From an archaeon (GTDB taxonomy: Archaea > Nanobdellota > Nanobdellia > SCGC-AAA011-G17 > GW2011-AR17): a DNA stretch of 64,000 nucleotides. The stretch spans positions 1 through 64,000 of the forward strand of contig JABHZQ010000004.1 of NCBI GenBank assembly GCA_018656555.1, written 5' to 3'. The notes below the pieces were generated by a model. It saw only the letters and a program-made list of their open reading frames with translations. It did no database searches and was not told the DNA's origin. Shown here piece by piece: positions 1 to 8,307 of the stretch (positions are counted from its first letter, which is position 1; every line of letters starts with the position of its first letter). Made by a program: the position numbers and the translations under genes.

Positions 1-1028
1 GCAGCATTTGCTGTAAGATTTCTATAGCTTCCATAGTAAGTAGAACTATTTCTTGCACTAGCAAATAAAACAAAGTTTACAGTTTCAGCTGGTGCATAAG
101 GTACTGTAATGTTATAGTTCCAATATTCTCCCAGAGTAGGAACAGCTGTTAAGTTGTACCTATCTTCCTGAGTCCACCAACTACTCACATTATAAGGAAG
201 AGTACCATAATCTGCAAAAATCATATTTCCAGGATTTAAAAGATAAGGCACAATAGTAATTGCATCCCATCCAAATATTCCCAATTCACTTGAATTAAGA
301 TATCCTACAACTCTTGCATTATATTCAGTCACATTAAATGTTTTATGTAAAACATAAGATGTTGCATTATAACTAGATAACTGGGCATTATTGTTATCTG
401 GAATATCATAAGATGTAGTTGTAGAAAAGTTATCCCAATCAAAACTTACTGGTACAAAATTTGTTTCTGGACTACTTCCAGAATAAACTTGAATAGAATA
501 ATTCCTATTTCTTGGTACGTAACATAAATAATCATCATCTCCGGGAATCACATTAGACCAACAAGTCTGAACTGGATTTCCAGTAGTTTTATCAAAAACA
601 TTTGCAGAAAAGGGGGTGTAAGCTGCAGAACCATTCATAACTGAAATATTTATAGTTGCAGCCTCCTCAAGATAATAATTAATACCTGAACCTATGGCGT
701 TAATCTCAGCATAAGGTAAGGCAAACATAGATTGACCAACATAGTCTACAATACCTGTTGTTTCATTAGGATGATAAGGTGTGATTATAAACGAGTAACT
801 AGTCTCAACATTTGCAATGGTCATATTAAACCAACCTGAAGAATTTGTAGTCGTACTATTTATGGCTATTTGAGTTGGTCCATTTTTTATAGTAACATTA
901 ACAATAGTAGAATTTAATGCTGTACCATCATTTTTTGCAATAGTACCATTTAATTCTAATGTTGCTGCAGTTGTTATACTTGCGATTAAAATTGTAAAAA
1001 GTATTATACTTAAGAATATTTTTTTCAT
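1..1028 (-). CDS. Exported Asn/Thr/Ser-rich surface protein, C-terminus beyond window
   Basis: Not in the ORF track; I read it directly. The minus strand is open from an ATG at 1028 to the window edge, so the C-terminus is missing. It begins with a signal peptide (MKKIFLSIILFTILIAS, cleavage near TTAA), followed by a beta-rich sequence with many N-x-S/T sequons, such as NGT, NST, NVT and NMT. This is typical of archaeal N-glycosylated surface proteins, and the first 100 residues resemble a carboxypeptidase-regulatory or Ig-like fold. A GGGGTGTG stretch before the ATG may be the ribosome site. No specific function is recognised. Confidence 0.8.
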   Translation of the reverse strand, partial: MKKIFLSIILFTILIASITTAATLELNGTIAKNDGTALNSTIVNVTIKNGPTQIAINSTTTNSSGWFNMTIANVETSYSFIITPYHPNETTGIVDYVGQSMFALPYAEINAIGSGINYYLEEAATINISVMNGSAAYTPFSANVFDKTTGNPVQTCWSNVIPGDDDYLCYVPRNRNYSIQVYSGSSPETNFVPVSFDWDNFSTTTSYDIPDNNNAQLSSYNATSYVLHKTFNVTEYNARVVGYLNSSELGIFGWDAITIVPYLLNPGNMIFADYGTLPYNVSSWWTQEDRYNLTAVPTLGEYWNYNITVPYAPAETVNFVLFASARNSSTYYGSYRNLTANA

Positions 1029-1090
1029 GATTCACACCCCTTTTTATGAATTAGTAATCTATACTAGAGATCTAGGATTTATAAAAGTTT

Positions 1091-2044
1091 CTAACCTCTT
1101 ATAATTATCATCATTAAGTATACAATATATAACATAACAAGAACAGCCCCTTGCCATCTTAATAATTTTCTTTTCTTTCCCCATATTGCAAATGCAAATA
1201 ATATTGCTGTTGCAACAATGATAGCAATAAAATCAAAATTAATATAGTTAGGGATTGCAATCGGAGTAATAATAGAAGACACACCTAAAACTAAGAATAT
1301 ATTAAAAATATTAGAACCCACTATATCTCCAACAGCCAAATCTACCTTTTTTTCTAAAGCTGCAACAATAGAAGTAACTAATTCAGGTAGAGATGTACCT
1401 ACAGCAAGAATTGTAGCAGAAATAATAAACTGAGATAAACCTAAATTGGTTGCAATTGTAATTGCATTATCAACAACAAGCTTACCTCCTATAAATAGAC
1501 TTATTGATCCACCTAATAACATAAGTGCAACCACATAATTAGGAAATACAATAAAATCAGCCTTAATATTGGCCTCTCTTTTTGTTGCAAGCTCATAAGT
1601 GTAATAAATAAACAAGAAGAAAAATAACAATAAGATAACTCCATCTACTCTAGATAAAAATGAAACTTGACTATCTAAAATAAAATCATTAGCAAGTACA
1701 AGTAAAACAACACCTGCAAGTAAAGAAAAAGGAATTTCTTTCCAAACTGTTGACTTTTTTACTCTAATAGAATAAATTAAAGAAGTCATACCTAAAATTA
1801 ACAAGGTATTTATCAAATTACTCCCCACAACATTACCCAAGCCAATTTGAGAAGCACCTTGACTAGCAGCCCAAATATTAATAAATAATTCAGGCATAGA
1901 AGTACCAAATGCAACTACTGTTAAACCGATAACCAAACTAGGAACTCTAAGTAACTTAGCAAGAGAGGTAGCTCCTTTAATAAGAAAGTGTGCTCCCGCA
2001 ACTAAAATAATAATACCTATAATTAAAAATAAATACTCTAACAT
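1091..2044 (-). CDS. Sodium/calcium exchanger family (CaCA) membrane antiporter
   Basis: A 317-residue polytopic membrane protein with the two inverted alpha-repeats of the CaCA family. Repeat 1 carries GTSMPELFIN and GNVVGSNLINT; repeat 2 carries GTSLPELVTS and GDIVGSNIFN. The Glu of each GTS-PEL motif and the Asn of each GSN motif are the known ion ligands. About ten hydrophobic segments and the full family length suggest an intact YrbG-like exchanger moving Ca2+ (or another cation) against Na+ or H+ at the cell membrane. It is transcribed alone. Ion specificity cannot be read from the sequence. Confidence 0.93.
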   Translation of the reverse strand: MLEYLFLIIGIIILVAGAHFLIKGATSLAKLLRVPSLVIGLTVVAFGTSMPELFINIWAASQGASQIGLGNVVGSNLINTLLILGMTSLIYSIRVKKSTVWKEIPFSLLAGVVLLVLANDFILDSQVSFLSRVDGVILLLFFFLFIYYTYELATKREANIKADFIVFPNYVVALMLLGGSISLFIGGKLVVDNAITIATNLGLSQFIISATILAVGTSLPELVTSIVAALEKKVDLAVGDIVGSNIFNIFLVLGVSSIITPIAIPNYINFDFIAIIVATAILFAFAIWGKKRKLLRWQGAVLVMLYIVYLMMIIIRG

Positions 2045-2096
2045 AAATATTATTCATACTGAGAAAATTTATAAACTTTTTTAAAAAGAAAAAAAA

Positions 2097-2285
2097 TTAA
2101 ATAACATCACCTAGGTCTTCATCGAGTTCTTCAAACTCCATATCACCTTCTAACTCTTCAAGTTCCTCTTCTTCTTCTTCACTCTCTTCACCATCTTCCA
2201 CATCTACATTATCTGCAGTTGCACATCCAGTTACAAGTAAGGACAGAGTCAACAACAACATAACAACAACTAAAACTTTATTCAT
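2097..2285 (-). CDS. Small exported acidic lipoprotein-like protein
   Basis: The ORF track starts at 2309, but the better start is the ATG at 2285, preceded by GGAGG at good spacing within the end of the upstream gene. The resulting 62-residue protein has a signal peptide with a lipobox-like LLVTGC followed by ATADN, so lipid attachment is possible. The rest is almost all Asp/Glu. It follows the 2287-3675 gene with one base between them, so the two are probably co-transcribed and translationally coupled; both end in acidic low-complexity tails. Function unknown. Confidence 0.7.
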   Translation of the reverse strand: MNKVLVVVMLLLTLSLLVTGCATADNVDVEDGEESEEEEEELEELEGDMEFEELDEDLGDVI

Positions 2286-2286
2286 C

Positions 2287-3675
2287 TTATATTCCTCCTG
2301 AACTATCACCAGCTACTGCATTAGTTCCTTCTTCTGGAGTTTCAGCTTCCTCTTCTTCAGCTTCTTCCTCTTCTTCAGGGATTGCAGCCTCTACTGGATC
2401 TTCAACACCATCTTCTGGAATCTCAGCTTCAACAGTCTCTTCACCTAAGCTACCAGGATCCATATCTTCTGGTGGTTTTTCTTTATCTCTACCAAAACCA
2501 AAAAATCCCCTTCCCTTAGCTTCAACATCGACACCTTCTGGTTTATCATCAGCCACCATCTCTTTATTCTCTTCTATCTGTTCACCGAGAGCCTCTTGAT
2601 TAGCTTCCCTCTCTACTTTTTGTGCTTCAACAAAATCATGCTTAGCTGTTTTCATTTTTTCTCTCATTTCATCAAACAAACTTTTAATTTCATTTCTTAG
2701 TTCCTTAAAGAACAAAGCCTCTTCACTATCACAAGCATCTATACCTCTATCACAAGATAATTGTGCAGCAACAATAGCGGCATCATATTCATCTCTTTTA
2801 TCTGAAATTGCAGCCAAACCATCACTCAAAGCAGAAACATCAACACCATCAGCTTCTAATTTGTTAAATGCATTAGTAAAAATACAAACTCTTGTGTCAA
2901 AGAAATGTAATCTATGATCTAAAGCCATAGTTTCAATTTCTGCGATCATAAGTTGTAAATTAGCATCATTTTCTTTTGCATCTTTCAACAGCTGCTTCAA
3001 ATCTTCTAAAGTTTCATCAACAATTCCATTATCATTATTAATAACCTGTGCTGCTTCTCTAAACTTAGTAATTGCATCCCTAGCAGATTCTTTATCTGTA
3101 GCAGCTAAGAATTCATCTTTGTAAGCAACCAAATCAGTGGTATCAATACCTAAATCATTATAGTAATCAATACCTGTTTGCATTGAAACTTCTTTTCTTG
3201 CCTTTGTATATTCAAAGAACTCAGCTTTAATATCTAAAATCTCAGCTTTAAGATCTTCTTCAGGTGTACAAGTATTTAATAAAACTTCAGGATCTTCTTC
3301 AGGTTCATCTACTTCACCAGGTATACATCTTCCAAAAGGCGTACTTACTTGGCCAAAAGAATAATCTATAGTTTCACAACCCCTAACACATTCAACAATC
3401 TCTCCTCTTGGCTCAGTTCCATCACAAGAATATTCATTCAAGTAATCTCCACCAATACAATGATCATAATTATCATTAACACCATAAACTCCATCTATTG
3501 TAACAATCTCTGTAAAACCAAAACTAAATTCATCATAAGTGTCAGCCATTTCTAAACTAGAAGGGCCATCAGTTGAACTCACAGTGTCTGTTTCCCATTT
3601 CTGACAAACAGCACCCATAACACTTATAGAACTCAATACAATTAAAACCATAAATAAAATTATAAATTTCTTCAT
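2287..3675 (-). CDS. Exported helical protein with acidic C-terminal tail
   Basis: A 462-residue protein with an N-terminal signal peptide (MKKFIILFMVLIVLSSISVMG) and a GGGAGAGG ribosome site before the ATG. A Cys-containing N-terminal domain (roughly residues 20-135, about nine Cys, probably disulfides) is followed by a long charged helical/coiled-coil region (about 135-380) and a Glu/Pro-rich tail. The architecture suggests an extracytoplasmic, rod-like or surface-associated protein. I recognise no family. It heads a two-gene unit with the acidic lipoprotein at 2097-2285. Confidence 0.75.
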   Translation of the reverse strand: MKKFIILFMVLIVLSSISVMGAVCQKWETDTVSSTDGPSSLEMADTYDEFSFGFTEIVTIDGVYGVNDNYDHCIGGDYLNEYSCDGTEPRGEIVECVRGCETIDYSFGQVSTPFGRCIPGEVDEPEEDPEVLLNTCTPEEDLKAEILDIKAEFFEYTKARKEVSMQTGIDYYNDLGIDTTDLVAYKDEFLAATDKESARDAITKFREAAQVINNDNGIVDETLEDLKQLLKDAKENDANLQLMIAEIETMALDHRLHFFDTRVCIFTNAFNKLEADGVDVSALSDGLAAISDKRDEYDAAIVAAQLSCDRGIDACDSEEALFFKELRNEIKSLFDEMREKMKTAKHDFVEAQKVEREANQEALGEQIEENKEMVADDKPEGVDVEAKGRGFFGFGRDKEKPPEDMDPGSLGEETVEAEIPEDGVEDPVEAAIPEEEEEAEEEEAETPEEGTNAVAGDSSGGI

Positions 3676-3735
3676 ATTATCCTCTCCCTAGATTAATAAT
3701 ACTAAAAGGCCGGTCATCTTATTTAAATCTTATGA

Positions 3736-4323
3736 TTAAATCTCAAGAACTTCACCATCCGGACCAGGGTTTATAACAAAGGTTTTATCAATTATTTGTT
3801 GAACTTTAAAAGTTTCATGAAGGTGTCCACAAATATATAAAACTGGTTTCAAAATTTTAATTGCTTTATTATAACTTCTATTTCCAACATGATCACCTAA
3901 ATCATCTAACTTTGTTTTGTAAGGTGGACCATGAGTAACAAGAATAACTTCATCATCTTTCCTTAATGTTTTCTTAAACTCCTTCATGCCCTTCTCAAAC
4001 ATAACATCCCTTCTTGAGAAACCCCCTCCACCCCAACAAAAGAAAACTTTCTTACCCAATCTAAAACTCTTTCTATGAACATATCTTATATTTTTATATT
4101 TCTTACATAATTTTGCTAAACCTTCACCTTCTTCATGATTACCTGGTATCATTAGAATTATCTTATCAGTTTTTGATAATTTTTTTAATAATTTATCTAA
4201 ATCCTTTCCAAACCAAGTAATATCTCCTGCACAAACCAGAATATCAGCTTCTTTAGATCTCTTGATAACATTATTTAAATCCTTTCCAAATCCATGAGTA
4301 TCCACAAATGCAAGTACATCCAT
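3736..4323 (-). CDS. Calcineurin-like metallophosphoesterase
   Basis: A 195-residue cytoplasmic protein with the metallophosphoesterase metal-ligand series in order: FVDTHG (D-x-H) near the start, GDITWFG, PGNHE, THGPP and GHLHE. These normally bind two divalent metals for phosphoester hydrolysis. The small size fits the YfcE/MJ0936-like or Icc-like phosphodiesterase groups. It is divergent from the iron/oxygen operon that starts at 4391. The natural substrate cannot be assigned from sequence. Confidence 0.9.
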   Translation of the reverse strand: MDVLAFVDTHGFGKDLNNVIKRSKEADILVCAGDITWFGKDLDKLLKKLSKTDKIILMIPGNHEEGEGLAKLCKKYKNIRYVHRKSFRLGKKVFFCWGGGGFSRRDVMFEKGMKEFKKTLRKDDEVILVTHGPPYKTKLDDLGDHVGNRSYNKAIKILKPVLYICGHLHETFKVQQIIDKTFVINPGPDGEVLEI

Positions 4324-4390
4324 AGCATAAAACTAAATCTTTCTCCTTAAAAAATTTACCCAAAATTATTTATATTACTTTAATCAAACA

Positions 4391-4879
4391 ATGTCTATGA
4401 ACCATTCATGGAAAATAGGTTTTAATTTTGGTTTGACCTCTGGAGTAATAACTACTCTGGGCTTAATGATTGGTTTAAATGCGTCAACCCATTCTAAGTT
4501 AGTTGTTCTTGGAGGTATACTCACCATAGCAATAGCTGATTCTCTTTCAGATGCAATGGGAATCCATATGTCTGAAGAGTCTGAAAATAAACATACCAAT
4601 AAAGAAATCTGGCAATCAACATTTGCAGCATTCCTTTCTAAACTAATAATGGCTCTAACCTTTGTTATCCCTGTATTGACTCTTCCTTTAGAAACAGCAA
4701 TTATTGCAAGTATAATTTGGGGTTTATTATTAATAAGTGTTTTAAGTTTTAAAATTGCAAAACAGCAAAAAGAAAAACCTTGGAAGATAGTCCTAGAACA
4801 TATAGGTTTAACAATAGTTGTTATTATATTAACTCATTTTATAGGTATGCTAATTGCTAATTTATTCGGAGGAATTTAA
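4391..4879 (+). CDS. VIT1/CCC1-like iron or manganese transporter
   Basis: A 162-residue membrane protein with about five hydrophobic segments. The N-terminal part (FGLTSGVITTLGLMIGLNAS, then IADSLSDAMGIHMSEESEN) resembles VIT1/CCC1 transporters, in which acidic and Met residues at the end of TM2 bind Fe2+ or Mn2+. It is short for the family. Location supports an iron role: rubrerythrin begins two bases after its stop, with its GGAGG site inside this gene's last codons. A second ATG lies two codons downstream. Family is fairly secure; substrate is inferred. Confidence 0.75.
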   Translation: MSMNHSWKIGFNFGLTSGVITTLGLMIGLNASTHSKLVVLGGILTIAIADSLSDAMGIHMSEESENKHTNKEIWQSTFAAFLSKLIMALTFVIPVLTLPLETAIIASIIWGLLLISVLSFKIAKQQKEKPWKIVLEHIGLTIVVIILTHFIGMLIANLFGGI

Positions 4880-4880
4880 A

Positions 4881-5426
4881 ATGTCTAAAACAGAAGAAAA
4901 TCTAAAAGCAGCCTTTGCTGGGGAAAGTCAAGCAAGAAACAAATATACTTATTTTGCAAAAGTAGCTAGAAAAGAAGGCTATCTATATATCGCTAAAATA
5001 TTTGAAGAAACAGCAATGAATGAAATGCAACATGCAAAAGATGAATTCAAACTTCTAAAAGGTATTGGAGATACAAAAACCAATCTAAAAGCAGCAATTG
5101 AAGGAGAGCATTACGAAACAACAGAGATGTATCCTACATTTGCCAAAGAAGCAGAAGAAGAAGGAAATGAAGAAGCTAAGAACTTATTCTTACAAATATC
5201 CAAAGTAGAAGAAGAACATGAAGATAGATATAAGAAACTATTAGAATTAGTTGAAAAAGGTACTGTTTTCAAAAGAGACAAACCAGTAAAATGGAAATGT
5301 AGCAAATGTGGTTATATTCATGAAGGTATAGAGCCACCAGAAAAGTGTCCATCTTGTAAGCATCCAAAAGAATACTATGAGCCTTGTTGCTTATGTTTCA
5401 AGGATACTTGTGAATGTTGTAAATGA
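4881..5426 (+). CDS. rbr: Rubrerythrin with Cys-rich C-terminal tail
   Basis: The start at 4881 is preferred over the track's 4854 because of the GGAGGAATTTAAA site and the family-typical MSKTEENLKAAFAGES opening. Residues 1-135 form the ferritin-like diiron four-helix bundle, with E-x-x-H-type ligands such as NEMQHAKD and VEEEHEDRY. Residues 140-165 form a rubredoxin-like centre (CSKCGY ... CPSC). The protein reduces hydrogen peroxide, protecting anaerobes. The C-terminus is extended by six extra cysteines (CCLCFKDTCECC), which I would not expect in ordinary rubrerythrin. Second gene of the iron/oxygen operon. Confidence 0.95.
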   Translation: MSKTEENLKAAFAGESQARNKYTYFAKVARKEGYLYIAKIFEETAMNEMQHAKDEFKLLKGIGDTKTNLKAAIEGEHYETTEMYPTFAKEAEEEGNEEAKNLFLQISKVEEEHEDRYKKLLELVEKGTVFKRDKPVKWKCSKCGYIHEGIEPPEKCPSCKHPKEYYEPCCLCFKDTCECCK

Positions 5427-5435
5427 GGTAATAAA

Positions 5436-5816
5436 ATGGTTGAAAAAAATGGAATTTACAAATGTAATGTTTGTGGAAATGTAGTTGAAGTAATTGACGC
5501 TCAGAAAGGAGATCTTTTCTGTTGTGGTGAAATAATGAAACTACAAAAAATAAGTATAATGGATGCAGCTCAAGAAAAACATGTTCCGGTAGTAGAAAAA
5601 GAAGAAAATAAAGTCAAGGTTAAGGTTGGTTCTATAGAACATCCCATGGATAAAGATCATTATATTGAACTTATTGAAGTTTTAGCAAATGATAGAGTGA
5701 TTGCAAGTGTCCATCTAAAACCTGAAGAGAAACCCGAAGCAGAGTTCTGTCTTTCAAACACAGAGGGAATAACTGTAAGAGCATATTGTAATCTACATGG
5801 GTTATGGGAAGCTTAA
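5436..5816 (+). CDS. dfx: Desulfoferrodoxin (superoxide reductase)
   Basis: A 126-residue two-domain superoxide reductase. The N-terminal desulforedoxin-like domain has YKCNVCGN and FCCGE, the four-Cys Fe site of class I enzymes. The C-terminal catalytic domain has the His ligands EKHVPVV, EHPMDKDHYI and YCNLHGLWE, giving the Fe(His)4Cys centre that reduces superoxide to peroxide. The product would then be removed by rubrerythrin, encoded nine bases upstream. The 3' end overlaps the start of the Ogg2 gene. Confidence 0.95.
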   Translation: MVEKNGIYKCNVCGNVVEVIDAQKGDLFCCGEIMKLQKISIMDAAQEKHVPVVEKEENKVKVKVGSIEHPMDKDHYIELIEVLANDRVIASVHLKPEEKPEAEFCLSNTEGITVRAYCNLHGLWEA

Positions 5817-6409
5817 TTAAGCAAATAAATTCATTGAAAAAATCAGAAGTCAAGTTCAAAGTAGATCAAAGATTAAATGAGTTTGAAAAGAACGAGCCCT
5901 TCAGTGAATTATGTTTTTGTATTCTAACTGCTAATTCAACAGCAGAGAGATGCATTGCAGTTCAGTCTAAAGTGGGGAAGGGGTTTCATACCCTCTCTCC
6001 TTCTAAACTACAAAAGAAACTAAAAGAAAATGGGTGTAGATTTCACAATAAAAGATCTTCTTATATTATTGAAGCTAGAAAGAAAAAACAAGAATTAACT
6101 AATTCTCTTAAAGAATTAAATGAAAAAGATCTTAGGGAATGGTTAGCAAAGAACATAAAAGGTTTAGGATACAAAGAATCTTCACATTTCTTAAGAAACA
6201 TAGGTTACAAAGATTCTGCAATTATTGATTTCCACATCTTGGATATTCTAGAGAAAAATAATTTAATTAAAAAACCAAAAACATTAAACAAAAATAATTA
6301 TTTAGCTATAGAACTAAAATTAAAAGTTTTAGCAAAGAAATTAAAACTAAATTTAGCAGAACTAGATCTTTATTTATGGTATTTAGAAACTGGTAAAATT
6401 CTTAAATAA
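5804..6409 (+). CDS. ogg: 8-oxoguanine DNA glycosylase/AP lyase (Ogg2 type)
   Basis: A 201-residue helix-hairpin-helix DNA repair enzyme. The segment IKGLGYKESSHFLRNIGYK holds the HhH motif and the expected Schiff-base Lys; AIIDFHIL holds the catalytic Asp of the HhH-GPD fold. Length and the LCFCILTANS region fit archaeal Ogg2, which excises 8-oxoguanine. It overlaps dfx by 13 bases, so repair of oxidised DNA appears translationally linked to superoxide and peroxide removal. The stop abuts the convergent gene at 6410 with no spacer. Confidence 0.9.
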   Translation: MGSLIKQINSLKKSEVKFKVDQRLNEFEKNEPFSELCFCILTANSTAERCIAVQSKVGKGFHTLSPSKLQKKLKENGCRFHNKRSSYIIEARKKKQELTNSLKELNEKDLREWLAKNIKGLGYKESSHFLRNIGYKDSAIIDFHILDILEKNNLIKKPKTLNKNNYLAIELKLKVLAKKLKLNLAELDLYLWYLETGKILK

Positions 6410-7336
6410 TTATAATGGTATAGGTACAACACCCTTTGCAACTTTTACTAATTTAATGCTTAACATCTGGCCAGTAGAAGTTAATTCTTTATCTTTTTTA
6501 TTAGCACCCATCAACCAACCCCATCCAGATCGCATAGATTTTTGTTGCATATCATCAGGTATATCTCTTATTAAAGCCAAAGAACCCAAAAGATAGTTTA
6601 ATCTAACTACCTGTCTTTCAACAGCAGTTCTATCTTGCATATCCACTTCATAATCCTTTTCCATTATTCTCTTAATTGCTTTAAATTTAGCTTTTGCTTT
6701 TATTATTTGTGTCTCCAAAGCCTGTTTTGTTTCATTAATTTCAGTAGTTGTTACTTGGGCAACCTTAGCCAATTCCCAAAAAGTTTTCCTTTCCTCTTCA
6801 AAAGTAAGGTTTATTTTCTGATTTTCAGTAAAACCCCTTAAGAAATTAGTTTCTCCCACACCTTTAAGTAACCAGATTTGTTGTTGTAGCAATACTTTTA
6901 GTTTTAATAATAATGTTTGCACTTTTTCAAATCTTTCTAAATGTTTACCATAAGTAAATTGCCATAAACCATCTAATTCTTTTTGCGTAATGTTTACATC
7001 TCCAGGAGGTATTCCACTATCTCTTAGAAATTTACCCATATTGTATGAGGAATTTAAATTTACTAACCAGAATTCTACCCCTTTTATTGTTTTATTATAA
7101 AGGTCCATTGCTTTTTGTGCTTCAGCATAGTCGTCTCTTAAACTCTCATGCATAAACTCTTCACTTATTTTACCAAAAGAAATAGCTCTTATTATTTCTA
7201 ATCTTTTATGAACATCTTCAAGAATCACACTATTTTTTCTAATAAAATAAGATAATCTTTTGTAAACTCCTAGAATAGATCTTTGCATTTTACCCTTAAA
7301 ATAGGCGTCCAATGCTTTCTCATCAAGAGGAATCAT
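6410..7336 (-). CDS. Hypothetical helical protein
   Basis: A 308-residue soluble protein predicted to be almost entirely alpha-helical, with long charged/heptad-like stretches (for example VQTLLLKLKVLLQQQIWLL and KQALETQIIKAKAKFKAIKRIM). There is no signal peptide or membrane segment. It ends directly against the convergent ogg gene. I do not recognise the family. Reading-frame length, ordinary composition and an ATG start support a real gene. Confidence 0.7.
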   Translation of the reverse strand: MIPLDEKALDAYFKGKMQRSILGVYKRLSYFIRKNSVILEDVHKRLEIIRAISFGKISEEFMHESLRDDYAEAQKAMDLYNKTIKGVEFWLVNLNSSYNMGKFLRDSGIPPGDVNITQKELDGLWQFTYGKHLERFEKVQTLLLKLKVLLQQQIWLLKGVGETNFLRGFTENQKINLTFEEERKTFWELAKVAQVTTTEINETKQALETQIIKAKAKFKAIKRIMEKDYEVDMQDRTAVERQVVRLNYLLGSLALIRDIPDDMQQKSMRSGWGWLMGANKKDKELTSTGQMLSIKLVKVAKGVVPIPL

Positions 7337-7370
7337 AATAAATTATACTCGAAAGTAATATAAAAAGTTA

Positions 7371-7434
7371 TGGGCCTGCCGGGAATCGAACCCGGGTTGA
7401 GAAAATCTCTTGATCCCACTACACTACAGACCTA
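7371..7434 (-). tRNA. Shortened tRNA-like gene (possible pseudogene)
   Basis: On the minus strand, GGTCTG and CAGGCC form an acceptor-like stem, TAGTGTAGTGGGATCA resembles the D-arm of tRNA-Glu or tRNA-Gln, and CCGGGTTCGATTCCCGG is a perfect T-arm. Only about 12 bases (AGAGATTTTCTC) sit where a 17-base anticodon arm is expected, and the variable region is also short, giving about 64 nt. The first acceptor pair would be A-C. A TATA-like TTTATATA lies about 27 bases upstream, so it may be transcribed. It is either a decayed tRNA or an unusual tRNA-like RNA; the amino acid cannot be assigned. The ORF at 7370-7594 is its artefact. Confidence 0.5.
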
Positions 7435-7466
7435 TAAACAAGAAAATTATACTCTAATATATAAAT

Positions 7467-7964
7467 TTAACTCTCTAGTTTGCTTATTCTTGCTTCTAAT
7501 TCTAGAATTCTTTTTTCACTTGTCTTATTCTTCTTCCACCATCGGTAAACCCAAATTCCAGGTAAAACCCAACTTCCAATTAGATAATAACTAACAGCAA
7601 AAATACCACTCGTTATTGGATTTTCTTTAATCTGATCAGCAACATACATGATTCCTTCCCTAACTCCTTCAATAGGTTCTACTTCAACAGTTCCTTCCAG
7701 ACCATCAACATCATAATCATTTCTTTCTAAAAATTCCCTTCCAACTTCAATCTCTTGCTCACTCATATCTGCAAGAGGATCTCCTTCAAACTCTTCAACA
7801 CACAACCAAGCCAAGCCATAATCCAATGTATCATCTCTTTCTGCAATTGGTGGACAATAATCTAATTCACAATCATTTCTTAGAAATAACTCTAAATCCC
7901 CATCAGTATTATAGTTACCAACCACATAACTTATAGTACTATCTTGAAATTGACACTTAACCAT
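7467..7964 (-). CDS. Hypothetical single-pass membrane protein with C-terminal coiled coil
   Basis: I prefer the ATG at 7964 (MVKCQFQDS) to the track's TTG at 7973, giving 165 residues. The acidic N-terminal domain contains several Cys (CQF, NDCELDYC, LCVEE). A hydrophobic segment (GIFAVSYYLIGSWVLPGIWVY) is followed by basic residues and a short coiled coil (RILELEARISKLE), so the C-terminus is probably cytoplasmic. A TATA-like CTTTTTAAAG lies a short distance upstream. No family recognised. Confidence 0.65.
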   Translation of the reverse strand: MVKCQFQDSTISYVVGNYNTDGDLELFLRNDCELDYCPPIAERDDTLDYGLAWLCVEEFEGDPLADMSEQEIEVGREFLERNDYDVDGLEGTVEVEPIEGVREGIMYVADQIKENPITSGIFAVSYYLIGSWVLPGIWVYRWWKKNKTSEKRILELEARISKLES

Positions 7965-8012
7965 ACCCAGCAAGAAATCTAACCCTTTAAAAAGTTTAAG
8001 AAAAAAGAAAAA

Positions 8013-8126
8013 TTAACTAGCCATATAGCCTTGCATGAAACCTTCTTCAAAGTCATCAATCAAGTCCATTTCTAACATAAACTCTCGATCATCATCATCA
8101 TATATATTGTATGCTTCATCTATCAT
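8013..8126 (-). CDS. Acidic 37-residue microprotein
   Basis: Too short for the ORF track. It starts with ATG at 8126, preceded by a strong AGGAGGAG site, and begins one base after the stop of the 8128-8253 ORF. The product (MIDEAYNIYDDDDREFMLEM..., ending FEEGFMQGYMAS) is highly acidic, with an amphipathic C-terminal half. The strong ribosome site, coupling with the upstream small ORF and specialised promoter make it a credible gene. Function unknown; a regulator, inhibitor or peptide partner are all possible. Confidence 0.6.
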   Translation of the reverse strand: MIDEAYNIYDDDDREFMLEMDLIDDFEEGFMQGYMAS

Positions 8127-8127
8127 T

Positions 8128-8253
8128 TTATTCACTCCTCCTTTCTGTTGGCAGCGCCATCATCTGTCTACTAAAGACATTTGCAATAAAGTTTGTATCT
8201 AATGACAATCCGTTTAATCGTCTTAATTCTGTATAGCTCTCGCTAGTTTTCAT
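8128..8253 (-). CDS. 41-residue microprotein, first gene of a two-gene unit
   Basis: The track gives 8128-8346, but the internal ATG at 8253 has a perfect GGAGGT seven bases upstream, and the extension would run through the promoter. The 41-residue product (MKTSESYTELRRLNGLSLDT..., ending ALPTERRSE) is mixed-charge and cytoplasmic. Its 3' end encodes the ribosome site of the next microprotein. The promoter carries a GC-rich element shared with the two LAGLIDADG genes at 26179 and 30881. Function unknown. Confidence 0.6.
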   Translation of the reverse strand: MKTSESYTELRRLNGLSLDTNFIANVFSRQMMALPTERRSE

Positions 8254-8307
8254 CTTATTTACCTCCGGGAAGCCCTCACAACTTCTTAATACTAGATAGA
8301 TCAAGTT

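Noticed and set aside
7370-7594. Forward 74-residue ORF (GLPGIEPG)
   Set aside because: The start is the reverse complement of a tRNA T-arm, a common false ORF; it also runs antisense into the gene at 7467-7964.
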